In this document: piece after piece, positions 19,095 through 28,223 of the stretch | How the letters are laid out: every line of letters starts with the position of its first letter | How positions within the stretch are numbered: position 1 is the stretch's first letter | Assembly (NCBI GenBank): GCA_037139415.1 | Contig: JBAXGN010000008.1 | Coordinates: forward strand, 1 to 64,000 | Source of the DNA: Verrucomicrobiota bacterium | Lineage (GTDB): Bacteria; Verrucomicrobiota; Verrucomicrobiia; Limisphaerales; Fontisphaeraceae | Direction of reading: 5' to 3' | Length of the DNA stretch: 64,000 bases | Program-made: the position numbers and the translations under genes | Notes under the pieces: generated by a model | What the model saw: only the letters and a program-made list of their open reading frames with translations | What the model was told of the DNA's origin: nothing | The model's database searches: none

Positions 19095-22000
19095 TCACGG
19101 GAGGATCACCACGCGGTAGTAGCGCTCCTTGCGACCGCCAATGGCATCGGTGACGGAGACATCCCCGCCATAGGAACGGTTGGTGGCATAGGGAATCCAG
19201 ACGTTGGTGCCCAGATTATTCCGGTATTCCACCCGGTAAGCGCGCCCCAATATGGCCGGCAGGCCGAAGGAAAAAGCGCCATTGGTCAACGTGATGGTGG
19301 TGGCAATATTGGGCGACGGCGGCGCGCCCAGGCGATTCGTGGCGTTCGGCGACCAATTCGTCATGAAATAATAGGTGTTGGTATTACCGTCCGGGTAAAG
19401 CCCCTGGCTGACGTTTTGATACTGTTGGCCAAAGGTGACCACATGCTGGAGCGTGCCATTGGTGGAAAACATGGCGATCACTTCACCGCTATTATTCAGC
19501 TTAAAGTTGGCGTGCAAATCCCGGTTGGTCCCCTGCCCGTTCTGGGTGGTGTCATTATCGGCCCATACCACCAGAAAACTGCGGGGGCCAATGACCGTGT
19601 TGGTGGGTATGGTCCACTTGGCTGGTTCCGTGAGCGTATCGGTGAGCGTGAAGCCGGACAGGTCCACCGACTGATAGTTGGGATTGAACAATTCAAACCA
19701 ATCCTGAAACGCGCCATCCAACGGATCCGGGTAACCGCCTGGTCCGCCGTTATCAGCCATCCATTCGTTAATGACCACCGGGCGGGGAGCGAGCAGACCG
19801 AGGTTGGTAACCGTAATCGAGGCCGTGGCGTTGGTCAGCCGGTTGCCGTACGCATCCACCCCTTGCGCGGTGAGGCGGTTGGTGACCTCCACCAAGGGAA
19901 CCAAAATGCTCCAGTTGGTCAGGTTGGTCCAGGAAAGCGGATAGCGGATGCCGTTTATCTCGATGAATTTTACCGTGAGCGACGCATTGCCCGAAAGGAG
20001 CGCATAGTTATTGGTGGTGGAAAAATTAAGGCCAGCGTTATTGGTGATGCCAAACGTCGTGTTCAAAGGCATGGTACTGCGCACATAGGTGGCACGTTGA
20101 TCCAGGTAATTGACCAGGCTGGTCCAGTTTTGCCCCAGCAACCCCGCATAGCGCCCCCCCCAGGAACTCAAATACGCACTGTTCATCGTGCTGGTCGTAA
20201 TATCCAATAGGTGCTCGTAATAGCAGCGGTAATTGTTGGGCAACATGTTGATTTTATAGGTATTGGCGGAGCTGTTACCCGGAAAGGCGTAGTTATAGGC
20301 TTTTACCTCGCCATAATCCATGTCGAAGGGGAACGCCAACGCCTTGCCGTCCTCCGGACGAAAGTAGATAAGGAAATTATGGTTGTTACCATAAGAGAAG
20401 ATGTCACCCGCTCCAACCAATGCCAGGTACGCCAAGGTGCGCATCCACTGGTCCACGTCCATAAGTTGGCGCGTCTGCGTATCCAACGCGGTGCCGGTCA
20501 GGCTGAACGCCTTGTTCAGCGCGACTATCTGACTGTAGTCATCCACATCCGCATGGTTATCCTGCAGAAATACCCACCGATAATTCTCCACATCATCGCC
20601 CCAGTCCTTGATTTCCACGCCCAGCACGCCATCCGGTTGGGGCAGTTTGGGCGCTTGCGGATCACCGGTGGCCGAATTGGAAGGATAGTAGATCAGCTCC
20701 ATTTTATACAGCGCCCCGTCCGCACCATTCTTATACTGCGTGCCCAGAAACTCCGGACCATAGCTGGCCATACGCAACATGGCTGTGCCATCCTCGGAGG
20801 TGCGCGGCGCAAACACCTGAGCCAGGTCGTTGTACATGCCGGGAATATTCCCCGCATGATTGATCGCGTGCCAAAGGATAATTTCATCATGCTTGCCACC
20901 GAGCCCTGAATAACCACCAGATCGGTCCATGGAAAAACCGTCATGAACACCACGAAAAAGATGATCCAGAGGAAACTGCACGGTATAGCCAACCCGCGTG
21001 GTGACATCCCGTCCACGTTCGCTGCTCTGAAGATGCAAACCCACATTATAAAACACCTCCCGCTCGTCATAGACCACAGTCAACTTCACCCGGTCATTGC
21101 TCATCACGTTGGTATGGGCATGCAACAGATCGGCCTCCGCTGGCAGCATCAACAATCGGAACCGGTGCAGTTGCGACATCAGAGACTTCCCCTCATCCAC
21201 ACGGAACAGTGCACGGGAATTGGTTCCTTCCGCTGGGAAGGTGGCCGTTGCGCCAAGCGCATCGGTGGCCTGAATATAGAATTGTACCAGGGTACCGGTG
21301 GTCATGCCGCTCAGGGTGGCCGCATAATTCGTATACCCCCACTCCGTGCTGCCCGTTGCGGGTGACATCACCGAACTTTGCCACGCCCCGCCATTGGTAG
21401 CCCACCAGAGTTTCATCTGGCTGATTCCCTGTGGATCACTGGCGGTCGCCGAGATGGTCACCGCCTCCCCGGGTTGCGGCACCACCGGACTATGACTGAA
21501 AGAACCGAAAGTCGGCCCCAGATTTGAAACATATGTGGAATTGCGCGCCCCGGGTGTCCCATGTTGGGCGGCCATCGGAAGTACCGTTGTTTTTGCTGCA
21601 CGGTTAAAATACAGGCGCGTATTCAAGCGGTTGTTTCCCGCCAGCCATTTGGCGCGGAAAGAAATTCGAAAAACGCGCCCATTGGTGACCGCTCGAGTAT
21701 TGGCCAACGTGGTTTCCAAATGATTATGCATGTGCCCGGTGGGCCCGGTGGCAACCAGGTGCAAGACATGATTGGCGGCATTATCCGGGTCCGTCTCCAC
21801 GGTGGAATGACTATGAGTACCCAGGATGCGCCACGCGGACAACCCGGTTTCAAAATCACCATTCTGAAGCAATTCCACCGGGCTGGTATCGGGCGATTCC
21901 ACAACATGCAAGTCATCCAGCAGGCATTCGCCCGTATCCAACAAACCCAGAACAAACTCATTCCAGTTCGTTGGCCCCAACACATTAGTGGCCATCGCAC

Positions 22001-24428
22001 TATAGGTGTAATTACTCCAACTGGAATGGCCGGATTCAATGCTGGAAGCCCAGACTTCCGGTTTGGTGTTGTCCGCCCAGGGGTCTTTGAGTTCGAGGCT
22101 GGCTCCCCCGCCATCGGCGTAAGATGGCCAGCGTCCACCATCGAAATAACGCACTTCATTGACTGGATTGTCGTTCGCATCCTTGAGCGTGAGGGTGTCG
22201 CCATGCCCCGAAAGCTTGCCGGAATACGGACCCACCACCGTAATCCCGGGATAATTGGAGCGCATGAGTACCGGATCATTGGCCACCACGAGATAGCCAC
22301 CTGCTGGAATCAATGTCCCCACGTCAAAAGCATAGCTGACTCCGGAATCCAACCGCCAGCCCGTCAGATCCACAGCGTTATTGCTGCGATTGTATAACTC
22401 CACCCAGGCTTCAGACGACGCTCCGGGAGCGTGATACATGATTTCATTGATGACGATCTCTTTATGAAACTGGAATACATTGGAAGAACCCGGCGTCAGC
22501 AGGGATGGATGCCGCCACTGCCCGGCGCCATCCGGCCAGCGTGCGCGATCCGCATGTTTGGCCACCACGGCATCCAAAACATTGGTGCGTCCTGGCCGGT
22601 ACAAAAATAGCTGATCCCCCGGATCAGCGGCAAAGCCAAGTGTATCCCGGGTAACCTGCAAAGCGGTTCCTGGCGCCAAAACCTGGGAGGGAAACACATA
22701 TTCCCGATTCGTTTGACTGCCTTGCCGCAGCAAGGTGCAGCCGCCCAGATTCAGATTGGTCGTGCCATAATTAATCAGTTCAACCCAAAAATTGGTATTG
22801 GTAGCTGACGTAATCTCATTAAAGGCCAAAGCAAAAGGCGGCAGCGCCAGTGAGTTGGTTTGGATTATAGCAAGCGAAGCGCCAAACCAGACATCATTGG
22901 TTACGCCCGACGCCGAATGCACTTCCACGGCCAGCACATTGGTGCCGCTCGCCAAATAAGCGGACGGCAGAGTGAGCGGCCCCTGCATGGTTGGACTGGG
23001 CACATTAGATGAGGCATAGGTGGAGGATGTCACTGTGTCGGCGGGAAGATTCAGCCGCAACACCTCAGTGCCATTCAGATAAAATATGGCGCCATCCGCA
23101 AGCGCCGTGCTCAATTTCAACGAGGCCAGTTCCGGACTGCCACTGAAAGCAAACTGGGTGCGAAAATAATACGTGGTGCGACCACTGGCGAGTTGGGTTG
23201 CATTGGTCAGGCGCGCATATCCTGCCAGTTTGGCCCGAAAACCGCCAGGATTGGCAGAAGTACCATCATTGATGGTTAAGAAATCCAACGTATTCGTCCC
23301 GGCCACAAAACCATTGGTCACCACAAAATTTGTGCCCAGGACCGCAGCGGAAAATCCTGCGTTGCTAATGCCCAGCAGTGCCCCGTTAAGGACCACATTG
23401 GTAATGCGATTATCCACCGCCATATTCAGAAAAAGGGTCATGGAAGCCGGATTATAACCATCCAAGCTAAACAATGTTCGGTAATTATAGCGCCCTGCTG
23501 CCACCGAAGTTGATCCCGGATTCACCGGCCCCAACCAGGACGAGGTCGCATCATTGGTCAACCAACTGGGATGATTCGAAATCACGGTTGCCGAAATATC
23601 CGGCGGTGGCGGGGTGGACTGGGCGGAAATGGTCAACCAATAATGCGGATCTGCCGTTCCTGGTGACATTACTACACCATTTGTCCCCAGCCCGCTGCTG
23701 AATACCGATGCCACTGCTTGCGTACCCGGTACCGGGCCAGCTTGAAAAAACGCCGCACCGGAAGTCCAATCCGTATCATTAAAACCTGCGGAACGCCAAT
23801 TGGTGCCTAAATCGTTACCAGCATCATTGTACTTCCACGCACCGTAAAGGATAAGCGGTGTGTTATTCGTCAATACATAGGTTTGGCGGGGAAAGTTTTG
23901 GCGTCCCGGACTCCCCCCCACCTCATTGCTGGCAACCCAATTCGCAGCCAGAGCACTGCCCAAATCCTGGTCGCGTTTGGCCAGGGATACCCCCGATCCG
24001 TCCGGGGCCACCGGCCAATCGCCATCTGTGCCATAAGACACCGTATCCATGAGCCGATCGCTATTGTTCCTAAGCTCAAGGGTCTGACCACCATTGCCCA
24101 ACCGGCCGGTAAATGGCCCGCAGAGATTGGTGATTCCTGAGAGTGCCGCCAAATCCAAGGGCGAGGCGGCTATCACCAAATACCCACCCCCGGGAATGAT
24201 TGTACCCGCCGGAAACTGATATTGAACCGCCCCTTGAATGCTCCAGCTACCAATCTCCACATCCACCGCCATTTGGTTATACAACTCCACCCATTCAAGT
24301 GCGGCCTCATTGGTCGCCGGGTGGTACATGATTTCATTAAAGACCACCACGCTATCCGCACGGGCTACATTCAATACGGGAAATAGGGAGCACAAACTGA
24401 TCGTAAACAATACGGCCAGTCTACGCAT
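19095..24428 (-). CDS. Giant secreted protein with lamin-tail domains and a CotH kinase domain
   Basis: The 1777-residue protein starts at the ATG preceded by GGGAG at good spacing and followed at once by a signal peptide (MRRLAVLFTISLCSLFP). Domains in order: a lamin-tail domain (VVVFNEIMYHP ... EWVELYN, about 28-150), beta-rich spacer with carbohydrate-module-like strands, two further lamin-tail domains (about 535-640 and 660-780, the second again FNEIMYHA-like: VINEIMYHAPG), an Ig/Fn-like region, a CotH-type kinase region (about 1110-1420, with FPFDMDYGEV as the metal-binding Asp motif), and a last lamin-tail domain (VINEWMADNGG, about 1530-1650). The protein is strongly Asn/Thr/Ser-rich. 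CotH kinases phosphorylate secreted proteins in spore formers; in Verrucomicrobia the target is unknown. Ends in a beta-rich C-terminal domain. Confidence 0.85.
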   Translation of the reverse strand: MRRLAVLFTISLCSLFPVLNVARADSVVVFNEIMYHPATNEAALEWVELYNQMAVDVEIGSWSIQGAVQYQFPAGTIIPGGGYLVIAASPLDLAALSGITNLCGPFTGRLGNGGQTLELRNNSDRLMDTVSYGTDGDWPVAPDGSGVSLAKRDQDLGSALAANWVASNEVGGSPGRQNFPRQTYVLTNNTPLILYGAWKYNDAGNDLGTNWRSAGFNDTDWTSGAAFFQAGPVPGTQAVASVFSSGLGTNGVVMSPGTADPHYWLTISAQSTPPPPDISATVISNHPSWLTNDATSSWLGPVNPGSTSVAAGRYNYRTLFSLDGYNPASMTLFLNMAVDNRITNVVLNGALLGISNAGFSAAVLGTNFVVTNGFVAGTNTLDFLTINDGTSANPGGFRAKLAGYARLTNATQLASGRTTYYFRTQFAFSGSPELASLKLSTALADGAIFYLNGTEVLRLNLPADTVTSSTYASSNVPSPTMQGPLTLPSAYLASGTNVLAVEVHSASGVTNDVWFGASLAIIQTNSLALPPFALAFNEITSATNTNFWVELINYGTTNLNLGGCTLLRQGSQTNREYVFPSQVLAPGTALQVTRDTLGFAADPGDQLFLYRPGRTNVLDAVVAKHADRARWPDGAGQWRHPSLLTPGSSNVFQFHKEIVINEIMYHAPGASSEAWVELYNRSNNAVDLTGWRLDSGVSYAFDVGTLIPAGGYLVVANDPVLMRSNYPGITVVGPYSGKLSGHGDTLTLKDANDNPVNEVRYFDGGRWPSYADGGGASLELKDPWADNTKPEVWASSIESGHSSWSNYTYSAMATNVLGPTNWNEFVLGLLDTGECLLDDLHVVESPDTSPVELLQNGDFETGLSAWRILGTHSHSTVETDPDNAANHVLHLVATGPTGHMHNHLETTLANTRAVTNGRVFRISFRAKWLAGNNRLNTRLYFNRAAKTTVLPMAAQHGTPGARNSTYVSNLGPTFGSFSHSPVVPQPGEAVTISATASDPQGISQMKLWWATNGGAWQSSVMSPATGSTEWGYTNYAATLSGMTTGTLVQFYIQATDALGATATFPAEGTNSRALFRVDEGKSLMSQLHRFRLLMLPAEADLLHAHTNVMSNDRVKLTVVYDEREVFYNVGLHLQSSERGRDVTTRVGYTVQFPLDHLFRGVHDGFSMDRSGGYSGLGGKHDEIILWHAINHAGNIPGMYNDLAQVFAPRTSEDGTAMLRMASYGPEFLGTQYKNGADGALYKMELIYYPSNSATGDPQAPKLPQPDGVLGVEIKDWGDDVENYRWVFLQDNHADVDDYSQIVALNKAFSLTGTALDTQTRQLMDVDQWMRTLAYLALVGAGDIFSYGNNHNFLIYFRPEDGKALAFPFDMDYGEVKAYNYAFPGNSSANTYKINMLPNNYRCYYEHLLDITTSTMNSAYLSSWGGRYAGLLGQNWTSLVNYLDQRATYVRSTMPLNTTFGITNNAGLNFSTTNNYALLSGNASLTVKFIEINGIRYPLSWTNLTNWSILVPLVEVTNRLTAQGVDAYGNRLTNATASITVTNLGLLAPRPVVINEWMADNGGPGGYPDPLDGAFQDWFELFNPNYQSVDLSGFTLTDTLTEPAKWTIPTNTVIGPRSFLVVWADNDTTQNGQGTNRDLHANFKLNNSGEVIAMFSTNGTLQHVVTFGQQYQNVSQGLYPDGNTNTYYFMTNWSPNATNRLGAPPSPNIATTITLTNGAFSFGLPAILGRAYRVEYRNNLGTNVWIPYATNRSYGGDVSVTDAIGGRKERYYRVVILP

Positions 24429-24587
24429 CCATCTCCCGGGCGCACTCCAGCCAATGCCCCCGCAAAACATAGCGTGAATGTTGCAAGCCATGAACATAAC
24501 CTGTCAGCGGCTTTCGGTCCGGTCAAGGCACGGGATTGTTGGTTCGTTTGGAATCGTCGGTAAATGCTTTGAGGCGCAGTGCCGGAG

Positions 24588-25424
24588 TTACTTTTGCTGG
24601 TACACGCGCACGTAATCCACTTCCATGCGCTGCGGGAAGATGGTGGCGTCCACACCCTTGGCCCCGCCCCACGCCCCACCCACCGCCACGTTCAGAATGA
24701 TGTAGAACGGTTTATCAAACGGCCACGCCGCGTCGCCGGTGCCATCATTCGCAAACGTATAATACTTTTTGTCGTCCACGAAGAAGCTGATTTCCTTGGG
24801 CGTCCACTCGATGGCGTACAGGTGGAAGGCGTCTTCCAACCCCGGCACTTTCACGGTGGAGCCTTTCTGGGTTTTCTTGATGTGGTTAAACTTCTCGGTA
24901 TGCACCGTGCCATGGGCGACGGCAGGTTCGTGGCCGACATATTCCATGATGTCAATCTCGCCACATGCGGGCCAGCCTTTGCCGTCAGATTTATCGCCCA
25001 GCATCCAGATGGCGGGCCACATGCCGCGCCCTTTCGGGATTTTCGCCATTGCTTCAATGCGTCCGTATTGCCAGGTCACCTTGCCTTTGGTGGTGATGCT
25101 GCCGCTGGTATATTCCGCAAATTCGCGCGACCGTTTGGAATCCTCTTTCCTGCCGTCCGCCTTGTACGCGGGGTTGGGATATTTTTCCTTGATCGCCTCC
25201 AGGATCAGGTGGCCGTTTTCAATGCGCACGTTCTCCTTGCGGGCGCGGGTGTAATACTGGAGTTCCCCATTGCGCACAAACCCGGTCTCATAATCCCAAC
25301 GGCTGGGGTCAGGCAATCCGGGCTGATTGAACTCTTCAGCCCAAACCAGTTTCCATTCCGGACCAGCCGCCAGCAGCGTGGTGGTCAACCCGCACAAAGC
25401 AGCCAATAGACATAGTTTTTTCAT
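24588..25424 (-). CDS. Secreted glycoside hydrolase family 16 (beta-glucanase/laminarinase type)
   Basis: The 278-residue protein has a signal peptide (MKKLCLLAALCGLTTTLLAA) and a single GH16 jelly-roll domain. The catalytic motif GEIDIMEYVG gives nucleophile Glu156, Asp158 and acid/base Glu161. Other family blocks: WRLVWAEEF-like start (KLVWAEEF), GKVTWQYGRIEAMAKIP, MWPAIWMLG, HGTVH and VDYVRVYQQ at the end. Length is standard for a one-domain enzyme. It likely cleaves beta-1,3 or mixed-linkage glucans outside the cytoplasm; the exact specificity cannot be read. A decayed hydrolase lies just upstream and the LTD/CotH gene downstream on the same strand. Confidence 0.94.
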   Translation of the reverse strand: MKKLCLLAALCGLTTTLLAAGPEWKLVWAEEFNQPGLPDPSRWDYETGFVRNGELQYYTRARKENVRIENGHLILEAIKEKYPNPAYKADGRKEDSKRSREFAEYTSGSITTKGKVTWQYGRIEAMAKIPKGRGMWPAIWMLGDKSDGKGWPACGEIDIMEYVGHEPAVAHGTVHTEKFNHIKKTQKGSTVKVPGLEDAFHLYAIEWTPKEISFFVDDKKYYTFANDGTGDAAWPFDKPFYIILNVAVGGAWGGAKGVDATIFPQRMEVDYVRVYQQK

Positions 25425-25429
25425 TGGTG

Positions 25430-25700
25430 CCGCATATTGTCACTGATACGGCTGCAAGGTAAAGCAAATATGGAGAAAGTTCCGGCTGGCCGGGCCGCAC
25501 CGGCAATCCGTTGGGGGCGACCACCAGGAACCCGGCAGCATCCGCCTTCTACGCCCAACCGGCTTTATCAAGGTACAAATTAAGCCGTTGCCACCCGCAC
25601 CATGCAAAATCAGGATCAAGGGCAGCGGGCCCTGGCCCGCCCATTGTGGCGGCCAATGAACCCATTGATATTTCACTTGCGGTGGGGAGATGGGCGTTGG
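25430..25700 (-). pseudogene. Decayed alpha/beta-hydrolase (PHB-depolymerase/LpqC-like esterase) fragment
   Basis: Reading the minus strand from about 25700 down, one frame gives PLPLILILHGAGGNG, the strand and HGxGG oxyanion turn of secreted esterases of the PHB-depolymerase/LpqC type. The match then shifts frame to NLYLDKAGWA, a TAG stop, and KADAAGFLVVAPNGLP, which is the next conserved block of that family (usually LYLDKTGWAEKADEAGF-like), then shifts again (RPASRNFLHI). The C-terminal catalytic part is absent. Two frameshifts and a stop within about 250 bases mean the gene is dead. It fills the gap between GH16 and GH28. Confidence 0.7.
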
Positions 25701-25711
25701 ATGCTGAGCTT

Positions 25712-27136
25712 ATGTCAATTTTGTCATTACAACAACGCGGGCTCATGGCGGCGGCCATGGTAATGCTGATGGCGGCGGGGGGTGGAACGGCGGCAGAGGC
25801 AACGGTGCGGATTTGCCCGGCGCCCGCTGGGGAACCGTTGGCGACCAATTTTATGGTGATGCTCGGCCAGCAGCGTGCGCCGATGTATATCGCCCGGGTG
25901 GCCTCCGGTGATCCCGCCCGGCGCTTCAAGGCCATGGATGATAAGACCAACTCCGCCGCCTATTATGAACACGCCTGCTTCACGTATTTCGACCTGCAAG
26001 GCCCAACCGAGGTGACCGTGACCAGCGCCGACCCCATCAAGACGGTGAAGCTGCTGCCCACCTCGTATGGCATCAACCCGAGCGTGTCTGGTAATCGCAT
26101 TGTATTCACGCTGAACTGCCCGGGGCACGTGACATTGGAAGTGAACGATAACTGGGTCAATTCGCTCCATCTCTTCGCCAACCCGCCAGAGACGAACGCG
26201 CCGCACCAAGGCGATCCCAACGTCATCTATTACGGGCCGGGCATTCACGAGGTGGATAACGTGCGCGTCACCTCCGGTCAAACCGTGTACGTGGCGGGCG
26301 GCGCGGTGGTACGCGGGGTTCCCAAACCCGGCGGGCGATCCCTGTTCAGTTTGGAGGGCGAGAACATCACGCTGCGAGGCCGGGGCATCATTGACGGCAC
26401 ACTTTGCCCCACGCATTCGCGGCACATGGTTTCGGTGCGCGGCACGAACATTCTGCTGGAAGGGGTCATTTTGCGCGACTCGAGTGTCTGGACCGTGCCG
26501 ATCCGACGATCCGAGCAGGTCAAGGTCAACAACCTCAAACTCCTGGGTTACCGCGCCAACTCGGATGGCATTGATATCTGTAACAGCCGTAACGTGGAGG
26601 TGATCGGCTGCTTCATTCGCACCCTTGACGACCTGGTGGTGATCAAAGCCGACAAGGGGCAAGGGCCGGTGCGGAATATTTTCGTGCATGATTGCGTGCT
26701 CTGGAACGAAGTCGCGCACGCGCTAAGCGTGGGGGCGGAATTGCGCGAGGACGTGGATCAGGTCCGCTTCGCCAACTGCGATGTCATCCACGACAAGGGC
26801 CGCGAATGGACCTTGCGCGTGTATCATTGCGATGCCGCGCGAATCAGCAATGTAACCTTTGAAAACCTGCGCATCGAAGAAACCAAAAGGCTCATTTCCG
26901 TCTGGATTGGCAAGCAGGTGTGGTCGCGAGACCCGGAGCGTGGGCATATTGACGGCGTGACGTTCCGCGATATCCGCGCCACCGGCACCCAACCCCGCGT
27001 GGAACTCAAAGGATTTGACGCGAGCCATGGGGTCACCGACGTTAAATTCGAGCGGGTGTCCGTGAATGGCCAGCCGCTGCAAGCGGCGGAAGTGAAACAA
27101 AACGAGTTTGTGCAACGGGTCAGCGTCAAGCCGTAG
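25712..27136 (+). CDS. Secreted GH28-like polygalacturonase-family protein
   Basis: The 474-residue protein starts at the ATG before a signal peptide (MSILSLQQRGLMAAAMVMLM ... AEA); the longer open frame upstream overlaps the decayed esterase and lacks a signal. The C-terminal two thirds are a right-handed beta-helix of family 28: NSDGIDI (family NTDGID), TLDDLVVIK (catalytic Asp pair in the DD motif), AHALSVGAE in place of the usual GHGxSxGS, and VELKGF late. The His of the GHG motif is therefore shifted or replaced, so the activity may differ from true polygalacturonases. An N-terminal beta domain of about 150 residues precedes the helix. Plant or algal polysaccharide is the likely substrate. 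A strong hairpin follows the stop. Confidence 0.85.
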   Translation: MSILSLQQRGLMAAAMVMLMAAGGGTAAEATVRICPAPAGEPLATNFMVMLGQQRAPMYIARVASGDPARRFKAMDDKTNSAAYYEHACFTYFDLQGPTEVTVTSADPIKTVKLLPTSYGINPSVSGNRIVFTLNCPGHVTLEVNDNWVNSLHLFANPPETNAPHQGDPNVIYYGPGIHEVDNVRVTSGQTVYVAGGAVVRGVPKPGGRSLFSLEGENITLRGRGIIDGTLCPTHSRHMVSVRGTNILLEGVILRDSSVWTVPIRRSEQVKVNNLKLLGYRANSDGIDICNSRNVEVIGCFIRTLDDLVVIKADKGQGPVRNIFVHDCVLWNEVAHALSVGAELREDVDQVRFANCDVIHDKGREWTLRVYHCDAARISNVTFENLRIEETKRLISVWIGKQVWSRDPERGHIDGVTFRDIRATGTQPRVELKGFDASHGVTDVKFERVSVNGQPLQAAEVKQNEFVQRVSVKP

Positions 27137-27141
27137 CTCAG

Positions 27142-27181
27142 GCCGATGGCGCATTTCATGGCTGGATTGTGCGCCATCGGC
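27142..27181 (+). terminator. Long hairpin after the GH28 gene
   Basis: GCCGATGGCGCA and TGCGCCATCGGC form a perfect 12-bp stem with a 16-nt loop, five bases after the GH28 stop. There is no T-tract, so it is a terminator or a 3'-end stabiliser. Confidence 0.55.
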
Positions 27182-27302
27182 ACCCGGCTGCTTTCCTTTA
27201 GTCGCACCGCGCGATGAAAAATCGGTGTAAAATTCTATTGTCAATCGTGTCAATGCTGGTAAACTTGGTTTGTTGACATTAATAAATATGTTGTGCGTCG
27301 TT

Positions 27303-27533
27303 ATGCCAGGAGATACCAAAGACGGTGTTGCTGCGAGCGATCTGATAAAGAATTCGACTCTCTATCGTGAATTTTTAGCGGAGCGGGAGGAAATCCTGAA
27401 ACACAAGTGGATTGAATCGGAGAAGGCGGGACATGATATTGGATTCGAGCGAGCCTTGACTGATTGGATTGTTAAACATCGCTCCAAGTGGAGAAAAAGT
27501 CGTCAGCAGCACCAACAACGGCCTGAGGAATAA
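27303..27533 (+). CDS. Small conserved hypothetical protein
   Basis: The 76-residue protein from the ATG at 27303 (two further in-frame starts at 27270 and 27288 are possible) has no signal or membrane segment. Its core, FLAEREEILKHKWIESEKAG followed by a helix ending DWIVKHRSKWRK, is rich in charged and aromatic residues and looks like a compact helical protein, possibly nucleic-acid binding by its basic tail. I do not recognise a named family. It lies between the GH28 gene and the pyr leader; a GC-rich hairpin (CCTGAGG / CCTCGGG) surrounds its stop codon. Confidence 0.6.
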   Translation: MPGDTKDGVAASDLIKNSTLYREFLAEREEILKHKWIESEKAGHDIGFERALTDWIVKHRSKWRKSRQQHQQRPEE

Positions 27534-27566
27534 CCCCTCGGGCAATGGAATAGATGATGTAAAGGG

Positions 27567-27601
27567 TTCCTTTAACGCGATCCCGCGAGGTCGCCAAGGA
27601 A
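27567..27601 (+). promoter_or_regulatory. PyrR-binding RNA element in the pyr leader
   Basis: The lower stem TTCCTT / AAGGAA (27567-27572 with 27596-27601) encloses TTAA, an upper stem GCGA / TCGC, and a loop with TCCCGCGAGG. This matches the known PyrR anti-antiterminator form (UUUAA, then a purine-UCC and GAGG in the loop, closed by AAGG). It stands about 60 bases before pyrR. With UMP bound, PyrR should hold this hairpin and favour the downstream terminator. The match is by eye. Confidence 0.75.
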
Positions 27602-27627
27602 ACTATGAAAATTGTATCTTTATAGCC

Positions 27628-27662
27628 AAGCCGATCCGCTGACGCGGAACGGCTTATTTTTT
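27628..27662 (+). terminator. Intrinsic terminator/attenuator directly before pyrR
   Basis: AAGCCG / CGGCTT with an inner CCGC / GCGG stem is followed by ATTTTTT, and the T-run touches the ATG of pyrR at 27663. It completes an attenuation leader with the PyrR element upstream. No Shine-Dalgarno sequence fits between hairpin and ATG, so the hairpin may also limit translation. Confidence 0.8.
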
Positions 27663-28196
27663 ATGAGCGAAGCCATCCAACTTCTAAATGCCGATGCATT
27701 GGGCCGCACCTTGGCACGCATGGCGCACGAAATCATCGAACGCAACCCTGACCATTCCGGCTTGGTGCTGATCGGCATTCAACGAACCGGCGTATTTCTG
27801 GCGCAACGCCTGTCCACCGCGCTACAAGGCATCCTTGGGAAATCGCTACCGGTTGGCGCGGTGGACATTTCCATGCATCGCGACGATCTGGACGTCAAGG
27901 CGGTGCCCACCGTGTATCCCACCCACATTCCGTTCGACATCACGGGCAAGACAGTGGTGCTGGTGGATGATGTGCTCTTTAGCGGACGCACCATCCGCGC
28001 TGCTCTGGATGCTATGAACGATTTTGGCCGTCCCCGGCGCGTTCAACTGGCGGTGCTAATTGATCGCGGACACCGGGATTTGCCCATTAAGGCGGACTTT
28101 GTTGGGAAAAATGTTCCCACCGCCGCCACCGAGCACATTGAAGCACGCCTCAAAGAGGACGGTGGCGACGATAGCGTCGTGTTACTGAAAGATTAA
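27663..28196 (+). CDS. pyrR: Bifunctional pyr operon regulator / uracil phosphoribosyltransferase
   Basis: The 177-residue protein has the type I phosphoribosyltransferase fold with the PRPP loop VVLVDDVLFSGRT at 98-110 and the PyrR-specific ISMHRDD and RGHRDLPIKADFVGKN blocks. PyrR binds pyr leader RNA when UMP is high and causes termination; it can also make UMP from uracil and PRPP. The ATG at 27663 is the start matching the family length; the frame is open for 17 codons upstream through the terminator hairpin. It leads pyrB by 27 bases, so the regulator controls its own operon. Confidence 0.95.
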   Translation: MSEAIQLLNADALGRTLARMAHEIIERNPDHSGLVLIGIQRTGVFLAQRLSTALQGILGKSLPVGAVDISMHRDDLDVKAVPTVYPTHIPFDITGKTVVLVDDVLFSGRTIRAALDAMNDFGRPRRVQLAVLIDRGHRDLPIKADFVGKNVPTAATEHIEARLKEDGGDDSVVLLKD

Positions 28197-28223
28197 CCCC
28201 AACCATCAACCCCACCCCAAACT

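Noticed and set aside
17973-20210. Two long plus-strand frames
   Set aside because: Antisense to guaA and to the LTD/CotH protein; no recognisable domains.
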